64,000 bases of DNA from Pigmentibacter sp. JX0631 (lineage in GTDB: Bacteria > Bdellovibrionota_B > Oligoflexia > Silvanigrellales > Silvanigrellaceae). The DNA lies in NCBI RefSeq assembly GCF_029873255.1, contig NZ_CP123622.1, positions 2,455,001-2,519,000 of the forward strand, written 5' to 3'. The notes under the pieces were generated by a model. That model worked only from the letters and a program-made list of their open reading frames with translations. It was not told the DNA's origin and searched no databases. Positions 16,604-25,141 of the stretch are shown one piece after another. The translations under genes were made by a program, and so were the position numbers. The stretch's first letter is position 1. The number at the start of each line of letters is the position of its first letter.

Positions 16604-17635
16604 ATGCAAATAAATTTACGGAAAATTAAAAAAATATGTTATTCCGCTGGTTTTTTAGCTCTTTGTTTTCCTTTTTTCCCCCCCTTTTTTCCTATTCCAG
16701 GTCAATTTTGGCAAAACTGTTTTGCTGCTCCTGCTCAAATAAAAACTCAAGCTCCCGGTTACTTTCGTCTTGCAGTAGGTGATTTTGAAGTAACAGCTTT
16801 ATATGATGGGAATTTAAAACTCGAACACTCGCAAATTTTTAAAGGGGTAACGGCACCGGAAATAAAAAAACTACTAGAAAAAGTATTTATTACCGGAACA
16901 GAAGTAATCACTCCAATAAGTGCTTATTTAGTAAATACAGGTAGCAATTTAGTTTTAGTCGATGCAGGTGCTGCGAAGTGTTTTGGAGCAGGTGGTGGGA
17001 ATTTAATAGATAGTATTAAAGCGGCTGGTTACAGCCCTGACCAAGTTGAAACTATTTATATCACGCATATGCATGGTGATCATGTTTGCGGATTGACTAG
17101 TGCAGATGGGAAAATGAATTTTCCAAATGCAACTGTCAGTCCTTCACAGGCGGAAGCTGATTTCTGGTTAAGTGAAAAAACTTATCAAACAGCTCCAGAG
17201 CAATTTAAGTCTTTTGTAAAAATGGCAGTTGATGCTGTAAAAGTTTATCGCGACAATAATAAATTTAAACCATTTGGCCCAAAAGATGCTTTGGTAAAAG
17301 GATTTACAGCTGTCCCAACATATGGACATACGCCCGGACATACAAGCTATCAAATTTCTTCGGGTAACGATTCGTTAATTGTAATTGGAGATATTATTCA
17401 TAGCTATTCTACTCAATTTCCTAATCCAAAAATTGGAATTATGTTTGATAACGATGGAAAAAAAGCGATTGCCCAACGGGTGGGATTATTTGCTAATGCA
17501 GCTAAAAATAAAATATGGTTAAGCGGGGCTCACTTGCCTTTTCCAGGGATAGGTCATATTCGCAAAGAAGGAAAAGGATTCGCTTGGGTTCCTGTGGAAT
17601 ATGCTCCTTATGGAGTATCAAATTTTCGGAAATAA
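16604..17635 (+). CDS. Exported metallo-beta-lactamase-fold hydrolase
   Basis: 343 residues. A long signal peptide (about 1-41) is rich in Phe and Pro with ...C-F-A-A at its end. The MBL motif T-H-M-H-G-D-H (His155, His157, Asp159, His160) binds two metals. Later ligands are in Y-G-H-T-P-G-H and I-G-D-I-I-H. It belongs to the MBL-fold group that includes lactonases and many uncharacterised periplasmic hydrolases. The substrate is not evident, and nothing indicates beta-lactam specificity. GAGGTGG at 16590-16596 supports the start. greB follows after 11 bases. Confidence 0.88.
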   Translation: MQINLRKIKKICYSAGFLALCFPFFPPFFPIPGQFWQNCFAAPAQIKTQAPGYFRLAVGDFEVTALYDGNLKLEHSQIFKGVTAPEIKKLLEKVFITGTEVITPISAYLVNTGSNLVLVDAGAAKCFGAGGGNLIDSIKAAGYSPDQVETIYITHMHGDHVCGLTSADGKMNFPNATVSPSQAEADFWLSEKTYQTAPEQFKSFVKMAVDAVKVYRDNNKFKPFGPKDALVKGFTAVPTYGHTPGHTSYQISSGNDSLIVIGDIIHSYSTQFPNPKIGIMFDNDGKKAIAQRVGLFANAAKNKIWLSGAHLPFPGIGHIRKEGKGFAWVPVEYAPYGVSNFRK

Positions 17636-17646
17636 AAGTTTTTAAG

Positions 17647-18147
17647 ATGAAGAAAAATATTGAACAAGTACCTACTAAATTAGTTAATTTAATAACACCT
17701 GCCGGATATAAAAAACTAACCGACGAATTTCAGCAATTGGCAAAAAAAGAACGCCCTATTGTTGTCCAAGAAGTTTCTGCAGCAGCAAAATTAGGTGATC
17801 GTTCTGAAAATGCGGAATACCAATATGGCAAAAAACGGTTGCGTGAAATCGACAGACGGCTACGTTTCCTTGACAAACGTATTTCTGCAGCTAGGGTTGT
17901 CGATCCAGGGGAACAATCGGGTGAAAAAGTTTTATTTGGGGCTACTGTAAAATTAGAAAATGCAGATGGCAAACTGTTTACTTACCAAATTGTTGGGGAA
18001 GATGAAGCTGATTTGAATTTAAAAAAAATAAGTTGGAAATCCCCTTTAGGACAAGAATTATTAAATAAAAAAAGAGGTGACATAGTTGTTGTTGAAGCCC
18101 CTGCAGGTGTGCGTGAATTTGAAATAATTGATTTTCAGTTTATTTAA
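17647..18147 (+). CDS. greB: Transcription elongation factor GreB
   Basis: 166 residues from the ATG at 17647. An upstream in-frame start would overlap the previous gene and adds nothing homologous. The N-terminal coiled-coil carries L-G-D-R-S-E-N-A-E-Y-Q-Y-G-K-K, with the acidic tip residues D and E that position the catalytic metal in RNA polymerase. L-R-E-I-D-R-R-L-R-F-L-D-K-R-I is the GreB rather than GreA pattern. The C-domain ends with the family K-R-G-D motif. It stimulates transcript cleavage in backtracked polymerase. The 3' end is part of a short tandem duplication (see 18122-18189). Confidence 0.95.
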   Translation: MKKNIEQVPTKLVNLITPAGYKKLTDEFQQLAKKERPIVVQEVSAAAKLGDRSENAEYQYGKKRLREIDRRLRFLDKRISAARVVDPGEQSGEKVLFGATVKLENADGKLFTYQIVGEDEADLNLKKISWKSPLGQELLNKKRGDIVVVEAPAGVREFEIIDFQFI

Positions 18148-18189
18148 GTTTTAGTTAAAATAATTGATTTTCCGTTTGTGTAAGTTTTT
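18122..18189. repeat. 36-base imperfect tandem duplication at the end of greB
   Basis: Bases from 18122 and from 18158 repeat with a 36-base offset (core AAATAATTGATTTTC, then GTTT and TAAGTTTT) with only a few differences. The first copy encodes the last greB codons and stop. The second lies just outside the gene. Confidence 0.8.
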
Positions 18190-18207
18190 TGAACCAGGGA
18201 GGTTGCG

Positions 18208-18921
18208 GTGAAAACACAAGATATAGAATATCGTGTGCAAGATGTCACATGTCGAGGTTATTTAGTTGAACCTAAAGCACAAGGATTAAAACTACCTGGT
18301 GTTGTTATGTATACCGATTTTTGGGGATTAAACCCCAGACAAAAAAAAGTAGCTGAAAAACTTTCGCAAATGGGAATGGTGGTGTTGGTTGCTGACATGT
18401 ATGGTGAACAACAAATTGGGACAACTTTTGAAGAGTCAGGCAAGCTCATGCATTCAGTTGTGGATCATGATGACATTTTTACAAGTCGTTTGCTTGCTCC
18501 CTTTGAACTGCTAAAGAGAAATTCGAATATTCATCCCAATAAATTATTTAGTATTGGTTATTGTTTTGGTGGAGTCTGTTCTTTGAAACTTGCCCGCATG
18601 GTTGATGATTTGCACGGTGCAATTTCAGTTCATGGCTTGTTAGCAACTAAAAATAGAGTTCAGCCCCATAAAAAAATGCCAAAACTTCTTGTTCTCCATG
18701 GGGCAAGAGATCCTATGGTGCCGCAAGAAGATATCGTTGCTTTTCAACAGGAAATGAACGCTTGTAATGCTGATTATACATTTATCGCTCACGGATTAAG
18801 TACACATGCTTTTACGAATGCTGATGCTGCAGGCACTGAAGCAACGGCCTATAATTTTCTCGCTGATAAACGTTCTGATCTTTATATTAAATCATTTATT
18901 TTCGAGCATTTTTCTTCTTAA
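18208..18921 (+). CDS. Dienelactone hydrolase family protein
   Basis: 237 residues with GTG start and GGGAGG at 18197-18202. An alpha/beta hydrolase whose nucleophile is Cys in G-Y-C-F-G-G. The acid is Asp in G-A-R-D-P-M-V-P and the His is in S-T-H-A-F-T-N. This Cys-Asp-His triad defines the DLH family (carboxymethylenebutenolidase-like). No aromatic-degradation genes are nearby, so the physiological substrate is open. The 3' end overlaps the convergent unknown gene by 30 bases. Confidence 0.92.
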   Translation: MKTQDIEYRVQDVTCRGYLVEPKAQGLKLPGVVMYTDFWGLNPRQKKVAEKLSQMGMVVLVADMYGEQQIGTTFEESGKLMHSVVDHDDIFTSRLLAPFELLKRNSNIHPNKLFSIGYCFGGVCSLKLARMVDDLHGAISVHGLLATKNRVQPHKKMPKLLVLHGARDPMVPQEDIVAFQQEMNACNADYTFIAHGLSTHAFTNADAAGTEATAYNFLADKRSDLYIKSFIFEHFSS

Positions 18922-20703
18922 TAATTCTTGAAATTTTTCACACTCATCTGAGAAAATCATTGTGTTTAAAAAACCAGTTTGGAAGTTCAAGGCTTGGAAT
19001 GAATCTTCTTTTAACTCTACAGCAAAAGCAATTGTAAAAAATATGGGATGAAGAAGTTTTTTCTGATCATCCCGAGTTTTTAATTCGTCTATGTAATATA
19101 CCAAAGCAATATCATATAGATTTGGGCAGGACTTCTGCAGAAAAATATTACTAAATGGAAAATTATATAAATATTGAAATCCGTCCTTTGAAAAATCAAA
19201 TAACCGCTTAAAATATTCAAATATATTTTGATTGAGAATTTCAGTACAATATTTTATAAAATTTAAATCATTACAATTAGTAGAAGTTAAAAAATGATTT
19301 TCTAGTTGCTGAATTGTCGGCATTTTTTTAGCGATTAATGGAATTTGAACTCTTCCAATATTTTCAAACCCTATCATAGATTGAAAAGTTCCATTAAAAC
19401 GTTTAGAAATATGGCGTTCATTAAATATAATATTTATTTTATGCCAATTACTTAATGTTTTATCAATGTTTTTAGGTATAGATCGTACTAATTTTTTTCC
19501 TTCTTCAATTTGATTATAATTTAACTGAATTGACACTAAATTTAAAAAATAAGGTATTCTATATGAAAATAACAACATTTTTTTATAGGTATGAATGATA
19601 ATTAAGCAAGTAATTTTTTTGCTTTGATAATGTGATATAGAGCATTTTTTGTTATAAAAATTAACTAAAAAATCATAAATTTTTTCTTTCCCTAAAAAAG
19701 AATCTAGATTGCATAATTTTTCTTCTTTTAATTCTGGTGTGAGAGAATAAAAATGAATTAAAAATATGATCCAAAAGCTTTTTTCATAAATGACATCTAA
19801 ATTATTTTTTATTTTATGGATAAGTTCACATTTTTTATTAATAAAAATGTTAAATATTGTCGGATCTTTTGCGTTATAACATACTTTATTCATAGATTCG
19901 CAAATAGCTAATTCATCTTTAATATGATTTGCGATATGAATATAATTTTTGTCATTAATAAATTGAGTAAATTTATTAGCTGAGTTTTGTAAAATTTCAT
20001 AAAAAGCTTGAGCTTCAATACAAGGAGCAGTTTTTTCTTCTAGTACTTCTTTGTAAATTTTTATACGAAATGAGGTGTAGTTGTTTTTGCCTTTTTTAAG
20101 AAGCTTATCAAATGTTTCTTTAAATAAATCAAGTTCATTACCCAAGAATTTTTTTAGACCAATGCGGGGATTATATAAAATAATATTTATTTTTTGATAT
20201 TGATTATAAAGAAAGACGGCATAAAAATTTTCACTACAATTTTCTTTAATAAAATAAAATTTACTATATTTATTTTCTTGAATAAGTTGGGCTATTTCTC
20301 GATCAAGCAGTGTTGAAAACTTATTACTTTCAATCTCATGTTCAAATACGCTATCAATAATATAATCTGGAAACAGTTGGCCTATAATTGAGTTGTATTT
20401 TAAAAGAAGATCTTCTTGATTGCTGAGACAGTATTGAATATTATGTTTTGTTTCTTGGCATTTAATTAAAAAATTGATGTAATCTAAACGTTTTTCTTCA
20501 AAAAACATTTTAAAACTAGAAAGCTCACCATAAGTAAAGTAATCCTCTTTTACAAATTTTAAAAATAAACAGACTAGTGCGAAAGAAGAATTTTTTACCA
20601 ATTCATCTACAATTCCCTTAGAATTTTTAATCGGCTCAAGGGTAAGGATATGCTTCTTGATCAAATTCTTATTGATCCTAGGCATGCTTTGAAAAAAGAC
20701 CAT
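18892..20703 (-). CDS. Unknown 603-residue cytosolic-type protein, possibly an effector
   Basis: A long single reading frame rich in Lys, Ile, Asn and Phe. There is no signal peptide or membrane segment, and several Cys are scattered through it. The start could be 20703 or the second Met at 20685; no clear ribosome site decides. Residues about 140-200 include Y-A-V-F-L-Y-N and I-I-L-Y-N-P-R-I-G, which faintly recalls the His/Asp region of C58-type cysteine proteases but with the His replaced. I do not treat this as a domain call. The lone position next to a tRNA gene and the absence of a known family are compatible with a horizontally acquired or lineage-specific protein. Confidence 0.65.
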   Translation of the reverse strand: MVFFQSMPRINKNLIKKHILTLEPIKNSKGIVDELVKNSSFALVCLFLKFVKEDYFTYGELSSFKMFFEEKRLDYINFLIKCQETKHNIQYCLSNQEDLLLKYNSIIGQLFPDYIIDSVFEHEIESNKFSTLLDREIAQLIQENKYSKFYFIKENCSENFYAVFLYNQYQKINIILYNPRIGLKKFLGNELDLFKETFDKLLKKGKNNYTSFRIKIYKEVLEEKTAPCIEAQAFYEILQNSANKFTQFINDKNYIHIANHIKDELAICESMNKVCYNAKDPTIFNIFINKKCELIHKIKNNLDVIYEKSFWIIFLIHFYSLTPELKEEKLCNLDSFLGKEKIYDFLVNFYNKKCSISHYQSKKITCLIIIHTYKKMLLFSYRIPYFLNLVSIQLNYNQIEEGKKLVRSIPKNIDKTLSNWHKINIIFNERHISKRFNGTFQSMIGFENIGRVQIPLIAKKMPTIQQLENHFLTSTNCNDLNFIKYCTEILNQNIFEYFKRLFDFSKDGFQYLYNFPFSNIFLQKSCPNLYDIALVYYIDELKTRDDQKKLLHPIFFTIAFAVELKEDSFQALNFQTGFLNTMIFSDECEKFQELLRRKMLENK

Positions 20704-20901
20704 AAATATACAACCTCCATATTGTTATTTATTTCTTCTAATTTTTTTATATTTTTTTGAAATCAGCAAAAAATATAAATCAATTTTTTATATAGAAATT
20801 TTTAAAAAAAGAAATACGCAACAGGAAGAATTTTCAAAAACTTCAACTTTAACTTTTTGCAGATTATTTATATTTTTCAAATAGGAGATTTTAGATAGAC
20901 A

Positions 20902-20976
20902 TGGAGGTGCCGATCGGATTTGAACCGATGTATAAACGATTTGCAATCGTTTGCGTAGCCGCTCCGCCACAGCACC
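20902..20976 (-). tRNA. tRNA-Cys (anticodon GCA)
   Basis: The minus strand folds into a full cloverleaf. The acceptor GGTGCTG pairs with CGGCACC (one G-U). The anticodon stem AACGA/TCGTT encloses TTGCAAA, giving anticodon GCA. The T-arm is ATCGG-TTCAAAT-CCGAT. The discriminator is T and the CCA end is encoded (20904-20902). Confidence 0.95.
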
Positions 20977-21058
20977 TTGAGTGCAAGACGTATATCCCTT
21001 CTGTTTAGGCTTTGCAAGTGGGGATAGTAAAATTTTTGGGAATAATTCGCCTTAAGCT

Positions 21059-22225
21059 TTAAGATAAACTGCTTACATATTCTAACCATAAATTATCGAG
21101 TTCATGAAATAATGCAGGAAATTCATTGCTATAGAGCTCTCGGACAAATTCCATAGAAGAATTGGGGACATTGAAATGGGTGTTCCCACTGCGGGTTTCC
21201 CTATCAAAATAAATTTGCGAGGAAAACCTGTCACAGATATCAACGATAGCCAGCAAATGCCTATCTGTGGGCCAAGCTAATTGAAACCGTTTGCAAATGG
21301 TCTGCAGAATATCTTCTTCAATTTCTCTATGGAGTTTATCCACTTCTTTTTCCCGAATTTTTATAGGGTAAATAAGATCACTGGAATAAGCCTCCGCCAA
21401 ATCATGTAATGCTGCAGCATGGTACAATTGAATGCGGTGGGTTTCTGGTAAATTTAATTTTGCTGCTAGAAGTCTGCACAAAAAAACCACTTGAAAAGTG
21501 TGTTCCCCCACACTCTCTGGAAAGTGATAACTCCAACCTTTATAACGGTAGTGTTCTTTTAATTTTTCTACCATACCTAAGAAGGTTCCTGAAAATCCAG
21601 AAATACCATCTTCTTGTAATCCTTTATTAGCCTCGTAAAATAATTCATCCAATAAATCGACCGCTTTTTTCCATTCAAGTCTTCTTGCAGGTGCTTTAAT
21701 GGTTTCCTTGCAAGGATGCTTTTTAGCTAGAGATTGGCCAGCAAATATTTGTTTGCGTTTTTCATCGTAATGAGTTTTATGGCGTTCAGCTGCAAAATAT
21801 TGATTACCAAGTAAACATTCTTTCTCAATATATAATTTTGACGCGAAAGCATCGACAAGTTCATGCAAGCCAAATAATTCGCTATTGCGAGTAGTCTCAA
21901 TCCCTAAAGACTGTTCCGTTTCTTGCCAAATTTTTCCACGAATTTGATTATAAATATCTTTTACTTTGGGATGATTTTTTCGTAAATGATAACTAGGATC
22001 ACCAAGTAAAGTCTTAGGAAGTTCTGCAAAAATAGACAATTCAATAAATTCGCATTGTTCTTCTATAGTTAAATTTAGATGAGGAGCTAAGATCATGCTC
22101 AATATAATTTGGGTGTAACCATGTTCTGCTGCGGATTGTTTCTTTATGCAAATGGAGTCGGAAAATAAAGGTAACGAGCAGATAATTTTTAATTTTCCTA
22201 ATTTGCTTGGTAATAATTTATCCAT
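21059..22225 (-). CDS. Tandem HD-domain protein, first HD degenerate
   Basis: 388 residues. The second half has a complete HD signature: E-H-T-F-Q (His242), L-H-D-L-A-E (His274, Asp275) and S-S-D-L with Asp further on, as in YfbR-like nucleotidases and related phosphohydrolases. The first half aligns as a second copy (A-E-H-G-Y around His35, then F-A-E-L-P-K-T-L-L-G-D where H-D-L-A-E is expected), so its metal site is lost. Probably a nucleotide phosphohydrolase with a regulatory pseudo-domain; the substrate is unknown. It is separated by 14 bases from the upstream gamma-carbonic-anhydrase-like gene and is probably cotranscribed with it. Confidence 0.85.
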   Translation of the reverse strand: MDKLLPSKLGKLKIICSLPLFSDSICIKKQSAAEHGYTQIILSMILAPHLNLTIEEQCEFIELSIFAELPKTLLGDPSYHLRKNHPKVKDIYNQIRGKIWQETEQSLGIETTRNSELFGLHELVDAFASKLYIEKECLLGNQYFAAERHKTHYDEKRKQIFAGQSLAKKHPCKETIKAPARRLEWKKAVDLLDELFYEANKGLQEDGISGFSGTFLGMVEKLKEHYRYKGWSYHFPESVGEHTFQVVFLCRLLAAKLNLPETHRIQLYHAAALHDLAEAYSSDLIYPIKIREKEVDKLHREIEEDILQTICKRFQLAWPTDRHLLAIVDICDRFSSQIYFDRETRSGNTHFNVPNSSMEFVRELYSNEFPALFHELDNLWLEYVSSLS

Positions 22226-22239
22226 AAATAAAAACCTTG

Positions 22240-22800
22240 TTAGGATAGAGAGTAATCATAACCTTTTGCATATTCTAAGTAACGCATTGTGGTTGCAAAT
22301 ATTTTTTCAAACTCTTCGTCTGTTACTTGACGAACAACTTTTGCGGGAGAACCCAATACTAAACTTCTGGGTGGAATTTTTACTCCTTGCGTGACAATGG
22401 CCCCTGCGCCAACTATCGATTGAGCTCCAACAACCGCACCATCCATTACAATAGCACCCATTCCTATGAGACAACCTTCTTCAATTGTACAACCATGGAC
22501 TGTCGCTAAGTGACCTATACTCACATTTTTGGCTATAGAAGTAGGATATTTTTGATAAGTACAATGAATGATAGCCCCGTCTTGAATATTAGTATTTTCA
22601 CCTACAAAAATAGTATGCACATCTCCACGGACAACTGCATTAAACCAAACACTACAATTGTCTTCTAACGTAACAGCGCCAGAAATCCTTGCGCCGCAGG
22701 CGAGAAAAACTGAATCTGCTATTTTAGGAAGAATGCCTTGATATGCAGTAATACTTGCCAACGGACTTCTATTTTTTTGTTTCCCTTTGCTCTGCGTCAT
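22240..22800 (-). CDS. Gamma-carbonic-anhydrase-like hexapeptide-repeat protein
   Basis: 186 residues of left-handed beta-helix. The zinc-site histidines are in I-I-H-C-T, I-G-H-L-A-T-V-H-G, and V-R-G-D-V supplies the usual Arg/Asp. This is the YrdA/PaaY group of trimeric metalloproteins. Some members are carbonic anhydrases or thioesterases, and most have unknown substrates. First gene of a two-gene minus-strand unit with the HD protein. Confidence 0.92.
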   Translation of the reverse strand: MTQSKGKQKNRSPLASITAYQGILPKIADSVFLACGARISGAVTLEDNCSVWFNAVVRGDVHTIFVGENTNIQDGAIIHCTYQKYPTSIAKNVSIGHLATVHGCTIEEGCLIGMGAIVMDGAVVGAQSIVGAGAIVTQGVKIPPRSLVLGSPAKVVRQVTDEEFEKIFATTMRYLEYAKGYDYSLS

Positions 22801-22892
22801 AAAAAACCCTTTGTTTATTTCATTTTAAAAGTTTTAACCGATCTTTTTATGTGACAATTTTATTCTTAGTTTATTGGAAAATAGAAAAAACA

Positions 22893-24029
22893 ATGAAACC
22901 GTTACATCTTGCAAGACAGCATTTTTTTTTCCAAATATCCTTAGGAATTGTTTTTGTTTTCTCTTTATTTGTTCCTTTAAAAGCAACAGGTCAAAATAAT
23001 TCAAGTTTAAAAAAATCTGAGCCAATCTATCAAAATCCGTTTGATCTGGCTAGCGGCGGAGCTTCGCTAACTCGTGCAACCCAAGAAGGGGTCATGTTTT
23101 CCAATCCTAGTTTACCTGCTTTTGGGGAAGGGCATTTTCGTTGGATTTTTCTACGTAGTACTTTTAGTGTTGCTGAGGGAACAATAAAAACAGGCGCAGA
23201 TCTGCTAAAATCAGCAAGCAGTGCAGGCTCAACATCGAGCTTAATTAACAATGCAGCAAGTGATTTATTTAAGTATCCAAATTATATCGGTTTAAGTAAC
23301 GCTGCCGGAGTAATTACTTCTGAATTTGGAATAGCAGGTTTTGCTGCAAATAAATTATTTACCAATGGCAAGCGGTTTGGGAGCGTTGGTGTGCCGCAAT
23401 TAGTGGTGCAAGATAATGGTTTTGCGGGTGTTGCAACAACCATGAGCACCGCATTTGGCGATCATCTCGCAATTGGGATTGGACCAAAATATATTTACAA
23501 TGCGGAAGTAAACACAACTCTTTCGGTGAACGAAGTATTAAGTCCGTCTACTGCTTCTGCAAAATTAAGTAACGCCTTATTAACAGGTAATGCTCTCGCA
23601 GCAGATATAGGTTTTACCCTTCAACAACGCACAAAAAACTTTGACATTCGCTTGGCAGGTGTTGTCGCCGATGTAGGAAACACGACGTTTAATAGTGGAC
23701 TTCCACCTTGGTTGCAAACATATAACGCAGGTTTGGGTTTTGCCGTGCATGACTTTACCAATGCTCTTCATTGTGCAGTTGATTATCGCGACATTACTGA
23801 TGTTTACGGAGAAGATTTGCCTAAAAAAATATATATGGGCTGCAAAGCTTTGGTTACCAGAATATTTGGTTTTGGTTTTGGATATTTGCAAGGTTGGCCG
23901 AGTTACGGATTTGTTTTGAATTTATTTTTATTCCGCTTAGAAGCGGGTGTTTACACAAGAGATATTGCAAATCAAGCTGGGTTAGTTGGACAAAAAGTGT
24001 ACTTTGTTTCTTTAGGTTTTGAGCTATGA
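22893..24029 (+). CDS. Predicted outer-membrane beta-barrel protein (FadL/TraF-like)
   Basis: 378 residues if begun at the ATG at 22893, which gives a proper signal peptide (ending near P-L-K-A-T-G). An upstream in-frame GTG at 22851 has no ribosome site. After the signal, N-P-F-D-L-A-S-G-G-A-S-L-T-R-A is the pattern seen at the N-terminus of FadL- and TraF-type barrels. The rest is alternating small/aromatic strands ending with aromatic residues and L at the C-terminus. It overlaps by 4 bases (ATGA) the next gene, a lipoprotein, so the two probably act together at the outer membrane. Cargo unknown. Confidence 0.7.
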   Translation: MKPLHLARQHFFFQISLGIVFVFSLFVPLKATGQNNSSLKKSEPIYQNPFDLASGGASLTRATQEGVMFSNPSLPAFGEGHFRWIFLRSTFSVAEGTIKTGADLLKSASSAGSTSSLINNAASDLFKYPNYIGLSNAAGVITSEFGIAGFAANKLFTNGKRFGSVGVPQLVVQDNGFAGVATTMSTAFGDHLAIGIGPKYIYNAEVNTTLSVNEVLSPSTASAKLSNALLTGNALAADIGFTLQQRTKNFDIRLAGVVADVGNTTFNSGLPPWLQTYNAGLGFAVHDFTNALHCAVDYRDITDVYGEDLPKKIYMGCKALVTRIFGFGFGYLQGWPSYGFVLNLFLFRLEAGVYTRDIANQAGLVGQKVYFVSLGFEL

Positions 24030-24712
24030 AACAAAAAATTATTTTTGTTACAATATTTTGTTTTTCTGTAAATTTAGTTGGTTGTTCAGGCAATATTTTA
24101 GCCCGATATTCCACCCAAAAAAGTTTACAAGAACAAGCAGAATATGACATGCAAAATGGCGATTACACTGCAGCACAAACAAAATTACAAACTATTTTAG
24201 CTGGTGATCCATTAAATTATACCGCTGTTTCTATGTTAGCAGCTTGTTACGCTGCCATTGGTGGTGTTATATTAGTTGATATTTTAATTAAATCAGCCGT
24301 ACAATCAACAAGTGGAAACAATTCAAATAGTAATTCTATTACGTTAGCTTCTTCAGTATTACCAACACCAACTCCAACTGTATTTGCACAAATGGCAATT
24401 GCTATTAACACTATGGCAACAATTCCACAAACTAGTTTAACTAGTGAAATGTCTTTTCAACAACAAATGTTTTTAGACTTGTATTTACTTTTGCAAATTC
24501 TTGATTTGATTAATACACTTCGTGCTGGTGGCACGTTAACAAATGCACAAATAACTCTTTTATTCAATACAATTGGTAATATCAATTCGGTTTCGGGAAG
24601 CAATAATAATCAAGTCAGTCAAGCCGTAAGTAATATTACAAATGGAATTAATAACTCCCCAGGAGCAAATCAAAATCAACAAGTTGCAAACTACTTAACC
24701 CCTTTTATCTAA
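24026..24712 (+). CDS. Lipoprotein with TPR-like segment
   Basis: 228 residues. The lipobox is L-V-G-C. Residues about 38-75 look like one tetratricopeptide unit (A-E-Y-D-M-Q-N-G-D-Y-T-A-A-Q-T-K-L, then L-N-Y-T-A-V-S-M-L-A-A-C-Y). The remainder is Asn/Ser/Thr/Gln-rich with a hydrophobic helix near 80-95. The start codon overlaps the stop of the barrel gene, which shows coupled translation. Probably a barrel-associated accessory lipoprotein; not assigned to a named family. Confidence 0.75.
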   Translation: MKQKIIFVTIFCFSVNLVGCSGNILARYSTQKSLQEQAEYDMQNGDYTAAQTKLQTILAGDPLNYTAVSMLAACYAAIGGVILVDILIKSAVQSTSGNNSNSNSITLASSVLPTPTPTVFAQMAIAINTMATIPQTSLTSEMSFQQQMFLDLYLLLQILDLINTLRAGGTLTNAQITLLFNTIGNINSVSGSNNNQVSQAVSNITNGINNSPGANQNQQVANYLTPFI

Positions 24713-25017
24713 AAAAATATTTTAAAACTAATTATTATCTATAAATTTTGTAATTCAATATTTTAAAAAATTGCATAAAAATAATTCATAATTAATATTT
24801 GTATATTTAAAATATTAATTTTATTAATTTAAAATATATTTTTAAAAAATTTTTATCTTATTAAAAAATTAAATTTAAGTTAAAAATAAAATATTAAAAT
24901 TATTAAGATAACAGACTGAAATGGAAACCAAATTAATAAACTATTATTTTTTTAGATATTAAAATTAAAAATTATGATAAAATATGTAAAATTAATTATA
25001 ATTTATATGCATTTTTT
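24713..25017. other. AT-rich intergenic DNA
   Basis: About 300 bases that are nearly all A/T. No open frame, hairpin with a GC-rich stem, or repeat array was seen. It ends at the promoter of the next lipoprotein gene. Confidence 0.5.
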
Positions 25018-25047
25018 TTGACAAATTAATTTCATTTCGCTTATACA
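25018..25047 (+). promoter_or_regulatory. Sigma-70-type promoter of the 987-residue lipoprotein
   Basis: TTGACA (25018-25023), an 18-base spacer and TATACA (25042-25047). This would leave an untranslated leader of about 85 bases before the ATG at 25142. The paralogous gene at 28936 has the same arrangement, also with an 18-base spacer. Confidence 0.65.
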
Positions 25048-25141
25048 TACAAAATTGCAAATATACGCATCCGTTACTTTGCAATTACAGCAATTTATAT
25101 CTTTTGCTTTAAGTATTTTGTTTTTTTTAGGAGAAAAATAC

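Noticed and set aside
16604-17635. Antibiotic-resistance beta-lactamase
   Set aside because: The H-x-H-x-D-H motif only shows the fold; the sequence lacks features that would single out a beta-lactamase, and the wider family is mostly other hydrolases.
20902-22225. Genomic-island insertion into tRNA-Cys
   Set aside because: No integrase gene and no duplicated tRNA 3' end were found on either side; the tRNA looks like an ordinary locus.
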